Shown piece after piece: positions 15,488 through 23,244 of a stretch of 64,000 nt of DNA. The DNA is taken from the NCBI RefSeq assembly GCF_030347965.1, contig NZ_JAQIBD010000002.1, positions 248,001 to 312,000 of the forward strand. Reading direction: 5' to 3'. How positions within the stretch are numbered: the stretch's first letter is position 1; each line of letters opens with the position of its first letter. A model generated the notes under the pieces. The model was not told the DNA's origin, did no database searches, and saw only the letters and a program-made list of their open reading frames with translations. This stretch comes from Sulfurovum zhangzhouensis (lineage in GTDB: Bacteria > Campylobacterota > Campylobacteria > Campylobacterales > Sulfurovaceae). The translations under genes were made by a program, and so were the position numbers.

Positions 15488-16495
15488 ATGTCCATAAAAA
15501 AAAACAATCTACCAACATGGCTGCTAAGCGGAATGCTGACACTTGCTGCACCACTTTGCATGGCAGCGGAAAAAGAGGTTACTGCCGATCAGGTTGTCTC
15601 CGCACTGGAGAGTACTTTTGGAGTACATTCGGGAGAACGCCGTAATCACATCAAAGGGACATGTGCAACCGGCGAGTTTGTAGGATCACCGGAAGCGAAT
15701 ACCTATACGCGCTCTATACTGTTTTCAGGCAAGCCCGTGTCGGTTATCGCACGCTTCTCCTTGCCCGGCGGCAATCCAGAAATTCCGGATACTGCAAAAG
15801 TTCCGCGCGGTATGGCCCTGGAGTTCAGGCTGCCTGATGGCAGCCTACAGCATATGACGATGCTCAACACGCCGGTTTTTGGCGCGGCATCCCCACAGAC
15901 CTTTTTGGATAATATCATCGCTAAGAAACCCGACCCTGCAACCGGTAAGCCTGATCCGGAAAAGATCAAAGCATTCAAGGCAAGCCATCCTGATAGCTTG
16001 CCGCAATCTGAATTTCTAGCCAAAAACAACCCTCCGGTTAGCTGGACAAACAGCAGTTACTTTGGGATTCACACGTTCAAATTTGTAAATCGTGATAACA
16101 AGACCACTCTAGTTCGCTGGCGATTCGTTCCCAAGGATGGAGAAAAACAGATGACCGATGATGAACTAAAGTCTTCACCGCCAAAGTTCCTTGAACAAAA
16201 GTTAATAGAACGAACCATTTCTGGTCCTGTGCAATGGGATATGATACTGACGATCGGCATCCCCGGTGATCCGGAGGATAACCCTACATTGTCATGGCCA
16301 TCTGACCGCAAAGAGATCAAAGTCGGTACACTTACAATTACCTCCGCTATGCCTCAAAAAGGTGCAGAATGCGAAAAAATCAATTTCGATCCACTCGTGA
16401 TGACTGATGGCATTGAGCCGACAAGTGATCCTGTCCTTCTCTTCCGCTCATCAGCATATGCGATTTCATTTGGTAAACGGCTAAGTGGAAATTAA
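15488..16495 (+). CDS. Exported catalase-like peroxidase (minimal catalase family)
   Basis: 335 aa with a Sec signal peptide (about 1-27), so periplasmic, unlike cytoplasmic clade catalases of about 480 aa. The distal haem His is in NHIKGTCATGEF (His 54), the core RGMALEFRLPDGSLQHMTML follows, and the proximal haem Tyr is in RSSAYAISFGKR (RxxxY, Tyr 324). These minimal catalases usually act as peroxidases with organic or low peroxide. It has its own promoter. The GC content is clearly above that of its upstream neighbours, which suggests transfer. Confidence 0.9.
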   Translation: MSIKKNNLPTWLLSGMLTLAAPLCMAAEKEVTADQVVSALESTFGVHSGERRNHIKGTCATGEFVGSPEANTYTRSILFSGKPVSVIARFSLPGGNPEIPDTAKVPRGMALEFRLPDGSLQHMTMLNTPVFGAASPQTFLDNIIAKKPDPATGKPDPEKIKAFKASHPDSLPQSEFLAKNNPPVSWTNSSYFGIHTFKFVNRDNKTTLVRWRFVPKDGEKQMTDDELKSSPPKFLEQKLIERTISGPVQWDMILTIGIPGDPEDNPTLSWPSDRKEIKVGTLTITSAMPQKGAECEKINFDPLVMTDGIEPTSDPVLLFRSSAYAISFGKRLSGN

Positions 16496-16574
16496 AATGT
16501 TGCAAACATCCAATAGATTATCCCAGCAGCCTACAACTCTCTCCAACCGAGATATATCCTTGGGGACATACTGC

Positions 16575-16603
16575 TTGAAATAGCCTGGCATTTTTTGTAT
16601 ACT
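16575..16603 (+). promoter_or_regulatory. Promoter P2 of the repeated family (membrane protein/CHAP unit)
   Basis: TTGAAA (16575-16580), 17-base spacer TAGCCTGGCATTTTTTG, TATACT (16598-16603). Similarity with P1 continues downstream for about 40 bases through ATAGAGGAC, including the first half of the leader hairpin. Confidence 0.75.
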
Positions 16604-16658
16604 ACTTCTACTTAAATAAAGGGGATAGAGGACGTCAGGTTCCTTTGTTAATATAGTT

Positions 16659-17015
16659 ATGCAACAAATGATTAAACCTATAAGAATAATTAGCGGCTAT
16701 TCATTGCTTGGGGCATCCATTTACTTGGTGTTACTTAATATTGCTCTTATTGCTAGTGGTGGTGTAATAGATCATGGTAATCCACCGCAGGTTTATCAAT
16801 ATGGACACTTCGTTATTAATAAAGGAAGCCACATATCCATATTGTTCTCTGTCTTACTCTCAAGTATATCCACATACCTTATATGGCCTTACCGACACAC
16901 AAAGAAGGTATATATGATCACTCATTACATTTTAGCGGGTTACACAGTAACAATGCTAATAGTTAGCTGCGTATTTTATGTACTAGCTAATTTATTAGGT
17001 GAAACATATATCTAA
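16659..17015 (+). CDS. Small membrane protein of unknown function
   Basis: 118 aa with three hydrophobic segments (about 12-33, 58-76, 86-110) and no known motif. The ATG lacks a good ribosome binding site, so the start could differ by a few codons (a second ATG is three codons on). It is the first gene after promoter P2 and lies 24 bp ahead of the CHAP amidase gene, so both are probably one transcript. Low GC relative to the catalase-like gene. Confidence 0.6.
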   Translation: MQQMIKPIRIISGYSLLGASIYLVLLNIALIASGGVIDHGNPPQVYQYGHFVINKGSHISILFSVLLSSISTYLIWPYRHTKKVYMITHYILAGYTVTMLIVSCVFYVLANLLGETYI

Positions 17016-17039
17016 CAAGCAGTTCAACAAGGAGATGCC

Positions 17040-17705
17040 ATGAGGAGACAGTATTTCACCGTTCCGTTCTTATTATTTATTCTTCTATTTGAGATCTATT
17101 ACTTTATGACAAATACCAATCTCAATACATCTATGGAAGTTGGCACGGTTATCGACAAGTTCAACGGGGTTAATGTCTATTTTAATGGCGGTGTTAATCA
17201 TTCCAGCGGCCGAAATCTCTCACCTGATGGTTATAATCTTGGTATCAAATATCAATGCGTCGAATTTGTAAAAAGATATTATTACCAACGATTCAATCAT
17301 AAAATGCCTGATTCAATGGGTCATGCCAAACACTTCTTCGATCCATCTCTTAAAGACGGTCAACTTAACAAACAAAGAAATCTACTTCAGTTTACAAATG
17401 GCTCAAAAAGCAAGCCTGTGACAGAAGATTTAATTATATTTTCTCCTACTCTTCTGAATCCGTACGGGCATGTAGCTATCATTTCAAATGTCTTTAATGA
17501 ATCAATCCAAATTGTTCAACAGAATGCAGGCCCATTTTCTTCCACCCGGGCCTTTTACAGGCTAAAGAAAATTGATAACTTATGGTATGTGGAAGGGAGA
17601 CCTGTACTGGGCTGGCTTAGAGTTGACAGCAATACCTCTAACACTATATTTAAGGATACTCAAGCCTTGAATCGTTTGTATCATCTTGATGGGAATGCAG
17701 AATAG
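17040..17705 (+). CDS. Membrane-anchored CHAP-domain amidase
   Basis: 221 aa with one N-terminal membrane segment (about 7-24) and an exported CHAP domain. The catalytic Cys is in KYQCVEFVKRYY (Cys 73) and the His in NPYGHVAIIS (His 144). The 'G-x-K-x-QCVEF' form is like the amidase half of glutathionylspermidine synthetase, but the synthetase half is absent. CHAP enzymes cut peptidoglycan cross-links or gamma-glutamyl amides. AAGGAG lies upstream of the ATG. The location at the membrane favours a cell-wall role. Confidence 0.82.
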   Translation: MRRQYFTVPFLLFILLFEIYYFMTNTNLNTSMEVGTVIDKFNGVNVYFNGGVNHSSGRNLSPDGYNLGIKYQCVEFVKRYYYQRFNHKMPDSMGHAKHFFDPSLKDGQLNKQRNLLQFTNGSKSKPVTEDLIIFSPTLLNPYGHVAIISNVFNESIQIVQQNAGPFSSTRAFYRLKKIDNLWYVEGRPVLGWLRVDSNTSNTIFKDTQALNRLYHLDGNAE

Positions 17706-17755
17706 AAACTAAATTGTCATTAAAGATTTTGTAGTAATTAAAAGTTATGTCTACA

Positions 17756-17790
17756 CTCCCATCGTCTCGCTGGGAGCAAGAGGAGCTCTT
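17756..17790 (+). terminator. Double hairpin after the CHAP gene
   Basis: CTCCCA (17756-17761)/TGGGAG (17771-17776) is followed at once by AAGAG (17778-17782)/CTCTT (17786-17790) and CTTTCTT. The second stem with its T-rich tail fits an intrinsic terminator. The rest of 17706-17971 holds only promoter-like AT-rich sequence for the next gene, such as TATAAT at 17902-17907. Confidence 0.5.
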
Positions 17791-17971
17791 CTTTCTTCGT
17801 CTTATGAGGCGGATATTTATAAGTCATTGACCATTACTTCTTGATTATGCTTCCAAGAGGAAGAAATCACTATATTTTATGTTTCCCTAATCTATAACAC
17901 GTATAATTCCGGACTTTTTATAATAAAAATAACTTATTGTAAATAAACATATTTAACCAAAGGAAACTATC

Positions 17972-19126
17972 ATGTTCAAAAAACATTTTGCATCATCATT
18001 GTTACTACTTATTCTGTTTATGGTTAATGCCCATGCATCATTGACGACAGATCTGCATGGCCTTGTCAGTCAGGGAAATTCGCTCGATGCAAATCTCTCC
18101 GAGTTCAGTTTTGATCAGGGGGACGACTGTTCGAAACTGGGCACTCTGAACACCTCTATTGAAATTTATATCGAGAGTATTGAAGTGGTCTATACACAGC
18201 TCTCTGCACCGATGAGCCTGACACAGGAGGATCTGACATCGCTTGATGCTCTAAGCACTATCAGCAGATCAATGGCGCAAGAGAGTGTCCGAATCGCATT
18301 GGAGCTCAACAGTATCGAATCGGTTGCCGATCTTTTCGAATACAGGGCCGGACTCAGCGCTATGTTGCGCCTTTCTGACGATATCGGTACAATGGCAAAC
18401 CGTATCCTCGAGATGGCAAACCGCATCCTGCTCATGGCAGATAATATCGGTTCGATGGCGGACAAGATCGTCGTCACTATGACGCTGCAGAACACAAACA
18501 TGCAGTTCATTCAGGCTTCACTGCTTACAACGCAGCAGAATATCGCCGCACTCAACAGCTCTCTCTCGTCGATTGTCTACAATCTTACCCTTGAGCAAAT
18601 CCAATCAGATGGCGATGCGCTGAGCTCTGATATGCAGATGACAATACTGACCAACTTTAATATGGCAGATAAACTGGATGAAATACAATCAGAGTCTGAA
18701 CAGCTGATGGGAAAGGTCGTCAGCCTCTATACCTTCCTCAGTATCAACAGTGCAATGGCTTCACACTATATCAACGGTGACACGCTGACCTATCTTAGCG
18801 ACCTCTCGGAGATCAACAGGGCTCTGGCTCAGAGTACAGAAAATTTTGCCAGAACCGTGCAACTGCTTGCTCCGCTGACTAGTAAACCTGTCCTTTCAGA
18901 TGCCACGAGTTCAATGCTGAAGCTGGTACAGGATATCAGACTGATGAGCGACCGCATTATGGAGATGAATGACAAGATCATCGTCATGGCCGACAATATC
19001 GGCGTGATGAGCGAGCGAATCGTTGGGGTTGAAGAGACACAGACATCGAACATGTCCTACACGGTTGATTCTTTGACTACTTCTCAAATGATCACTGTCG
19101 GCATCATCGAGTCCTACGGACTGTAA
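17972..19126 (+). CDS. Exported heptad-repeat protein A (MADxI repeats)
   Basis: 384 aa with a signal peptide (about 1-23). Two blocks of heptads based on M-A-D/N-x-I-x-x occur at about 134-170 (MANRILE, MANRILL, MADNIGS, MADKIVV) and 320-355 (MSDRIME, MNDKIIV, MADNIGV, MSERIVG), each followed by a T/Q-rich stretch with TSNM or NTNM. The pattern predicts long amphipathic helices or coiled coils lined by Met and Ile. There is one Cys (in DDCSKLG). No enzymatic motif. AAGGAAAC precedes the ATG. The GC content is high for the window. Function unknown; a periplasmic or surface helical bundle is inferred. Confidence 0.8.
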   Translation: MFKKHFASSLLLLILFMVNAHASLTTDLHGLVSQGNSLDANLSEFSFDQGDDCSKLGTLNTSIEIYIESIEVVYTQLSAPMSLTQEDLTSLDALSTISRSMAQESVRIALELNSIESVADLFEYRAGLSAMLRLSDDIGTMANRILEMANRILLMADNIGSMADKIVVTMTLQNTNMQFIQASLLTTQQNIAALNSSLSSIVYNLTLEQIQSDGDALSSDMQMTILTNFNMADKLDEIQSESEQLMGKVVSLYTFLSINSAMASHYINGDTLTYLSDLSEINRALAQSTENFARTVQLLAPLTSKPVLSDATSSMLKLVQDIRLMSDRIMEMNDKIIVMADNIGVMSERIVGVEETQTSNMSYTVDSLTTSQMITVGIIESYGL

Positions 19127-19140
19127 AAAAGGAGAACTGA

Positions 19141-20304
19141 ATGAAACAACTATGGAACAACTTTATTAGTACGGCTGCTGTTTTTATATTTTTTATGGGT
19201 ATACCGGCATCCGCAGCCTTAAAAGAAGACCTACAAGACCTTGTTTTTCAGTCTGAATCGTTTAAGAGTGAGTTGAGCACGCTAGAGCTCAATGCCTCTT
19301 CAGTCTGTGCCCCGCTGGTAGAAGCCAACCAGAAGGCTCGTGATATGGTCAATGCCATCAGTGCTGTCGATGAAAGCCTCTCGGCACCTTTACAGCTCGA
19401 TGCTGATATCCTCGATGCCCTTGAACTGCTTTCAGTAACAAACCTGAACCTGGCAAATGAAGCGCTGCGACTCTCACTTGATCTACAGCAGCTTGACAAT
19501 GCAGCCTCTGTACTGACCATCAAAGACGGTATTACCGCTATGCTTCAACTCTCTGATGATATCGGCACGATGGCAGACAGGATCGGGGAGATGGCGGATA
19601 AGATTCTGGTCATGGCTGACAATATCGACATCATGGCGGACCGTATTGTCACGACCCAGGAGATTCAAAGTGCAAACATGATCACAAGTACCGATACATT
19701 ACTGCAGACACAGACCAATGCACTGGCACTGGTCTCCGTTATTGAAACGAGCACGCGTGCACTCGACTACAATGAACTGATTGCTGATGGCATGGAGCTC
19801 TCCTCACGTATGCATTCGGTGATGCTCAGCCCATGGACAATGAAATACCAGCTTCAGAATATCGCTGATGACGTCGAGAGCTTTCGTGAACAGGTGACTG
19901 CACTTAGCAACAGCATAAAAAACGATTCAGAAAACGGCACACTTTATATCGACGACACAACAATAATGCAACTTTATGACCTATCAGTTATGCTAACGTT
20001 CATTGCAACGGCTGTTGACGGCTATGTCATTGCGATCGAGGGTCTTGAGCCTACAACATCGACACCAACACTCAAGGACTCACTCAACAGTATGCTCAAG
20101 CTCTCAGCCGATATTGGTGTCATGGCCGACCGGATAGGGGAGATGGGCGACACCATACTGGTCATGGCAGACAATATCGGGATGGTATCCGATACTTTTA
20201 TCACAACACAGCAGTTTCAAAATGCCAACCTTTTCGCAACGCAAAACTCTGTTCTCGCGGCACAGCAGATGGCCATCGCCATTATTGTCTCCAGAGGTCT
20301 TTAA
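19141..20304 (+). CDS. Exported heptad-repeat protein B, tandem paralog
   Basis: 387 aa, co-linear with the upstream paralog over its full length: signal peptide (about 1-25), one Cys in SSVCAPL, heptad block 1 at about 138-170 (MADRIGE, MADKILV, MADNIDI, MADRIVT) and block 2 at about 322-356 (MADRIGE, MGDTILV, MADNIGM, VSDTFIT), and a shared ending ...GL after a hydrophobic MAIAIIVS segment. It starts 14 bp after the upstream stop with AAAAGGAG as ribosome binding site, so the two are co-translated and may assemble together. Function unknown. Confidence 0.8.
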   Translation: MKQLWNNFISTAAVFIFFMGIPASAALKEDLQDLVFQSESFKSELSTLELNASSVCAPLVEANQKARDMVNAISAVDESLSAPLQLDADILDALELLSVTNLNLANEALRLSLDLQQLDNAASVLTIKDGITAMLQLSDDIGTMADRIGEMADKILVMADNIDIMADRIVTTQEIQSANMITSTDTLLQTQTNALALVSVIETSTRALDYNELIADGMELSSRMHSVMLSPWTMKYQLQNIADDVESFREQVTALSNSIKNDSENGTLYIDDTTIMQLYDLSVMLTFIATAVDGYVIAIEGLEPTTSTPTLKDSLNSMLKLSADIGVMADRIGEMGDTILVMADNIGMVSDTFITTQQFQNANLFATQNSVLAAQQMAIAIIVSRGL

Positions 20305-20311
20305 ACTCATC

Positions 20312-20333
20312 CCGCAAGCTTTTTTGCTTGCGG
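20312..20333 (+). terminator. Terminator hairpin after the heptad-repeat pair
   Basis: Perfect GC-containing arms CCGCAAGC (20312-20319) and GCTTGCGG (20326-20333) around TTTTTT, seven bases past the stop. The T-run is in the loop, with none after the stem, so efficiency is uncertain. The 20334-20510 interval to the next promoter holds no supportable gene. Confidence 0.6.
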
Positions 20334-20514
20334 AAGCATATGCCAATATCTCAACCCACTCTATGACCTGCTCCATATTCGACTGGATTTCTTACTGGTT
20401 CTCAAATTGTATTTAGGAACCCCTACCAGATATATTGGATACAATAATGGGAATATATACACTTTCAAACGCATTTTTGGAGTAAAGAGGATATGCCATT
20501 GAGATACATACTTC

Positions 20515-20543
20515 TTGAAATAGCCAGACATTTTTTGTATACT
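20515..20543 (+). promoter_or_regulatory. Promoter P3 of the repeated family (aldolase gene)
   Basis: TTGAAA (20515-20520), 17-base spacer TAGCCAGACATTTTTTG, TATACT (20538-20543). The spacer differs from P1 in two bases only; downstream similarity ends soon after the -10 box. Confidence 0.75.
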
Positions 20544-20614
20544 CTACATATAGACAAAGTATTCCACCACTATAAAGTTATGTGTATAGACAGTTAATAA
20601 AAAAGGGGTTGCAC

Positions 20615-21637
20615 ATGAACATAGAAACTCTCAAATCCGTAGCCAATGCCATTGTTGCAAAACAAAAAGGCGTACTGGCAGCAGACGAAAGTACTCCCAC
20701 GATCAAAAAACGCTTCGATAAGGTCAATGTCGAATCTACTGAAGAAATTCGTCGCAGGTACCGGGAGATCCTTTTTACAAGTGAAGGGATCGAACGATAT
20801 ATCGGCGGTGTCATTCTCTATGATGAGACACTGCGTCAAAGTACCCAGGACGGTATCCCCTTTCCTGAGCTGCTACTTAGCCGAGGTATTATGCCGGGGA
20901 TCAAGGTGGACAAACGTGCAAAAGATCTGGCACTATTTCCCGGTGAAAAGATCACTGAAGGGCTGGACGGTCTGCGTGACCAGCTTATTGAGTATAAAGA
21001 ACTAGGGGCGAAGTTTGCAAAGTGGCGTGCGGTGATCGAGATCGACGAGCACAATATCCCTACGGATTATGGCATTCGTGCAAATGCCCATGCATTGGCG
21101 CGTTATGCTGCACTCTGCCAAGAGTTGGATATAGTGCCGATCGTAGAACCTGAAGTACTGATGGACGGTAGTCACACTATCGAACGCTGTGAAGAAGTTA
21201 CATCCAGAGTACTTGAGACAGTCTTTACAGAGCTGGATACCCACCGTGTAGTGTTCGAGGGGATGCTGCTAAAGCCCAATATGGTTATCCCCGGGTTGAA
21301 ATGTGTACAACAGGAGAGCCCGGAGAAGATTGCCGAGGCTACGATACGCTGTATGAGACGCTATGTGCCGGCTGCAGTGCCCGGACTCGTATTTCTCTCC
21401 GGTGGTCAGAGTGCAGAAGATGCCACAGCCAATCTGAATGCTATGAACATGATAGGTCCACATCCATGGGAAGTCAGTTTTTCTTATGGACGCGCGCTAC
21501 AGGCACCGGTACTTGAAGCCTGGAAAGGTCAGGAGAGCAATGTGGCTGCTGCTCAAAAAATGTTACTCAAACGCTGTATGTTAAACGGATATGCCCGTGA
21601 CGGACAGTATGATCACGATATGGAAAGAACTGAATAA
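20615..21637 (+). CDS. Class I fructose-bisphosphate aldolase
   Basis: Schiff-base aldolase splitting fructose 1,6-bisphosphate; 340 aa, like animal and plant enzymes (about 360). Seen motifs: GVLAADESTPTIKKRF (N-terminal signature), GVILYDETL, LGAKFAKWRAV, IVPIVEPEVL, and MLLKPNMVIPG with the Schiff-base lysine, then VFLSGGQSAEDA. The frame is open from 20582, but ATG at 20615 has GGGG upstream and fits the family start. Most relatives of this organism rely on a class II enzyme, and the high GC points to acquisition. Transcribed from promoter P3. Confidence 0.95.
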   Translation: MNIETLKSVANAIVAKQKGVLAADESTPTIKKRFDKVNVESTEEIRRRYREILFTSEGIERYIGGVILYDETLRQSTQDGIPFPELLLSRGIMPGIKVDKRAKDLALFPGEKITEGLDGLRDQLIEYKELGAKFAKWRAVIEIDEHNIPTDYGIRANAHALARYAALCQELDIVPIVEPEVLMDGSHTIERCEEVTSRVLETVFTELDTHRVVFEGMLLKPNMVIPGLKCVQQESPEKIAEATIRCMRRYVPAAVPGLVFLSGGQSAEDATANLNAMNMIGPHPWEVSFSYGRALQAPVLEAWKGQESNVAAAQKMLLKRCMLNGYARDGQYDHDMERTE

Positions 21638-21678
21638 TTAGTCAATATTAGACTGACCATATTCTAAAGGGTGACATC

Positions 21679-21756
21679 ATGCATGACACTCAAGTAATAC
21701 AACCTGATAACATAGCAGTACGTACCGCCTTGTGGCGCGTACCGTTATCATTTTAA
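21679..21756 (+). pseudogene. Short remnant resembling the N-terminus of a SAM methyltransferase
   Basis: A 25-codon frame with a good ribosome binding site (AAAGGGTGA) encodes ...DNIAVRTALWR, a form typical of the first residues of a class I SAM-dependent methyltransferase family, then diverges and stops. The end overlaps an imperfect hairpin (GTACGTACCGCC/GGCGCGTAC). It is best read as the start of a gene whose remainder was deleted; a genuine 25-aa peptide or chance match cannot be excluded. Confidence 0.35.
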
Positions 21757-21762
21757 ACGATA

Positions 21763-21936
21763 TTAATCATACAACTGTGCTAATTTTTCGGCAACATTTT
21801 TCATAAGCTCAACATCTTTTGCTATATCATCACAGTACCAGCATCTAGCCTCGGTCTCTGCTTCTTGACCAAAATCTTTTTCTAGTGCATTAAACGATTT
21901 TTTGCACTCTGTTAAAAACTCATCCATTGTTATCAT
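21763..21936 (-). CDS. Small acidic CxxC protein (57 aa)
   Basis: The 57-aa frame starts at an ATG with GGGGAAAATA upstream (a second in-frame ATG lies three codons on). It encodes a helical, acidic peptide with ARCWYCDDIAKD (CxxC) in the middle and one more Cys near the start (TECKKS). No signal or membrane segment. The strong ribosome binding site and balanced composition favour a true gene. Function unknown; metal binding or a redox role through the CxxC is possible. The region 21937-22061 has nothing else recognised. Confidence 0.55.
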   Translation of the reverse strand: MITMDEFLTECKKSFNALEKDFGQEAETEARCWYCDDIAKDVELMKNVAEKLAQLYD

Positions 21937-22061
21937 TATTTTCCCCTTTTACTGAAACCTATTCATAAAAACAGATCACATCAAAGTATATTACTTAGAA
22001 TTATCCCTGTTTCCTTCATTAGAACATATAGTACTCTTTATTCATTAACGGACTATTACTT

Positions 22062-22259
22062 CTATCTTTTTAAAGGATTATCACTACGCTTTTTAGCCTT
22101 ACGCTGTTGTTCTTCAGAGATATTAGGTTCAGAAAATGTCACTTGGTTGTAGATCACACATCCTTTACAACCGGGATCGCACTTATGAGAAAGCTTGATA
22201 CACCACTCTTTCTCTTCTCCGTTTGTTCCCATATATTGACATGTCCAGCCACTGCTCAT
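22062..22259 (-). CDS. Small cysteine-rich protein (65 aa)
   Basis: 65 aa with five cysteines: TCQY (7), EWCIK (20), KCDPGCKGC (27, 31, 34). The CxxxCxxC cluster suggests a metal or iron-sulfur site. The C-terminal third is basic and hydrophilic. It lies 8 bp after the acylphosphatase gene on the same strand and so is probably co-expressed. No signal peptide. Not assigned to a family. Confidence 0.65.
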   Translation of the reverse strand: MSSGWTCQYMGTNGEEKEWCIKLSHKCDPGCKGCVIYNQVTFSEPNISEEQQRKAKKRSDNPLKR

Positions 22260-22267
22260 TTTAGCTC

Positions 22268-22543
22268 CTAATAGCGTATTTCAAAACCATCTGTACGAAA
22301 CTCTGCATCATCAATGATCTCATGACGTATCTCTTCAACATGGCTCAGAGGCGATCCCTCTTGGAGTATCTTCATAAAAGCATTGAAGTCTTCATCATAG
22401 ATCTCTGCAACAACTTCTACTGTCCCGTCCTCCAAGTTTCGTATAAACCCTTTGAACTGCCTTCTCATCATTAACTGGGAGACTGATTTGCGGTAAAAGA
22501 CTCCTTGGACTTTACCACTTATGATAAAACGATACCACTCCAT
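22268..22543 (-). CDS. acyP: Acylphosphatase
   Basis: 91 aa hydrolase of acyl phosphates. The signature SGKVQGVFYRKS (near 9-20) holds the phosphate-binding Arg and FIRNLEDGTVEV (near 33-44) the catalytic Asn. The usual length is 90-95 aa. Sits between a TerB-like gene (37 bp upstream) and the Cys-rich small gene. It ends GFEIRY, also typical for the family. Confidence 0.93.
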   Translation of the reverse strand: MEWYRFIISGKVQGVFYRKSVSQLMMRRQFKGFIRNLEDGTVEVVAEIYDEDFNAFMKILQEGSPLSHVEEIRHEIIDDAEFRTDGFEIRY

Positions 22544-22580
22544 CCTTCCCCTTGTTCTCTATATCCAGTGAAAAAACTAT

Positions 22581-23030
22581 TTATTGGTTCTCTGTCTTTC
22601 TGCCATATTCTTCTTTAAGCATCTGTAAAAACTCTATTACTCTCTGTTGGAATATTATATCTTCTTCTTCTTTCATACACTCATGCAGTCTTTCTAGAAG
22701 CTCAAAATCGATCTTTTCAACATAACGGTTTACTGCCCTGCTCTCTCTATCTACCTCTTGCACCAAATGTTCGAAATCCAAACCGTTATTCGTTCTGATC
22801 TTTACATGATACTCTTTTACTGTATCGATCAATAACTCTGCCCTTTCAGGATCTTCATGATAAATCTTATGTGCTATTTCTTTAAGTGCCTGCTCTTCAC
22901 ACTCATCGATCCTCTCATTTGATGAAACCATCAGCGTCAAGATCTTTGCTCTATATTCCAGTGAACTGTGATGATAGACCAAAAGTTCGCGGAACATCTT
23001 TACAAAATTTCGTTTTAACTTTTTGAACAC
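22581..23030 (-). CDS. Conserved cytoplasmic protein, TerB-like helical domain
   Basis: 149 aa. The all-helical pattern (YRAKILTLMVSSNERIDECE, EEQALKEIAHKIY, ...LLERLHECMKEEE) is similar to TerB-like domains, which hold two acidic metal-binding clusters; this is a weak, pattern-based call. The open frame extends to 23171, but that part would be hydrophobic and runs through an intergenic repeat. A GTG at 23030 with AAGGA eight bases upstream gives MFKKLKRNFVKMFREL, a sensible start. Same strand as acyP. Confidence 0.65.
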   Translation of the reverse strand: MFKKLKRNFVKMFRELLVYHHSSLEYRAKILTLMVSSNERIDECEEQALKEIAHKIYHEDPERAELLIDTVKEYHVKIRTNNGLDFEHLVQEVDRESRAVNRYVEKIDFELLERLHECMKEEEDIIFQQRVIEFLQMLKEEYGRKTENQ

Positions 23031-23050
23031 AAAATTTTCCTTCAACTCAA

Positions 23051-23079
23051 TTAGCACTATTTTAACAAATAATAGTATT
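23051..23079. repeat. Direct repeat, left copy (TATTTTAAC core)
   Basis: TTAGCACTATTTTAACAAAT and the following bases to 23079 match 23881-23910 with two substitutions and one single-base gap. The core TATTTTAACAAA(A)TA is a near palindrome. This copy lies directly upstream of the TerB-like gene (minus strand). Confidence 0.6.
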
Positions 23080-23244
23080 AGATTAACTGTAAGTTTAATA
23101 ACTACCCTAATATACGGACTTTGGGGCCACTTCTTCCAAGAAAGATTTTGGCACAAATTTGGCACAGTCACTTATATGGCCATGATCAATTTGGATTTTA
23201 TTACTCTTTTTTCTATGATAGCAATTCTATCGATGGAACTTAAA

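Noticed and set aside
18190-19523. Long minus-strand frames inside the heptad-repeat genes
   Set aside because: They are mirror frames of repetitive plus-strand coding sequence (low-complexity Ser/Ile-rich) without ribosome binding sites.
23031-23171. N-terminal extension of the TerB-like gene to ATG 23171
   Set aside because: The extra 47 residues are hydrophobic, run through a repeat and have no matching ribosome binding site; the GTG at 23030 has AAGGA at good distance.
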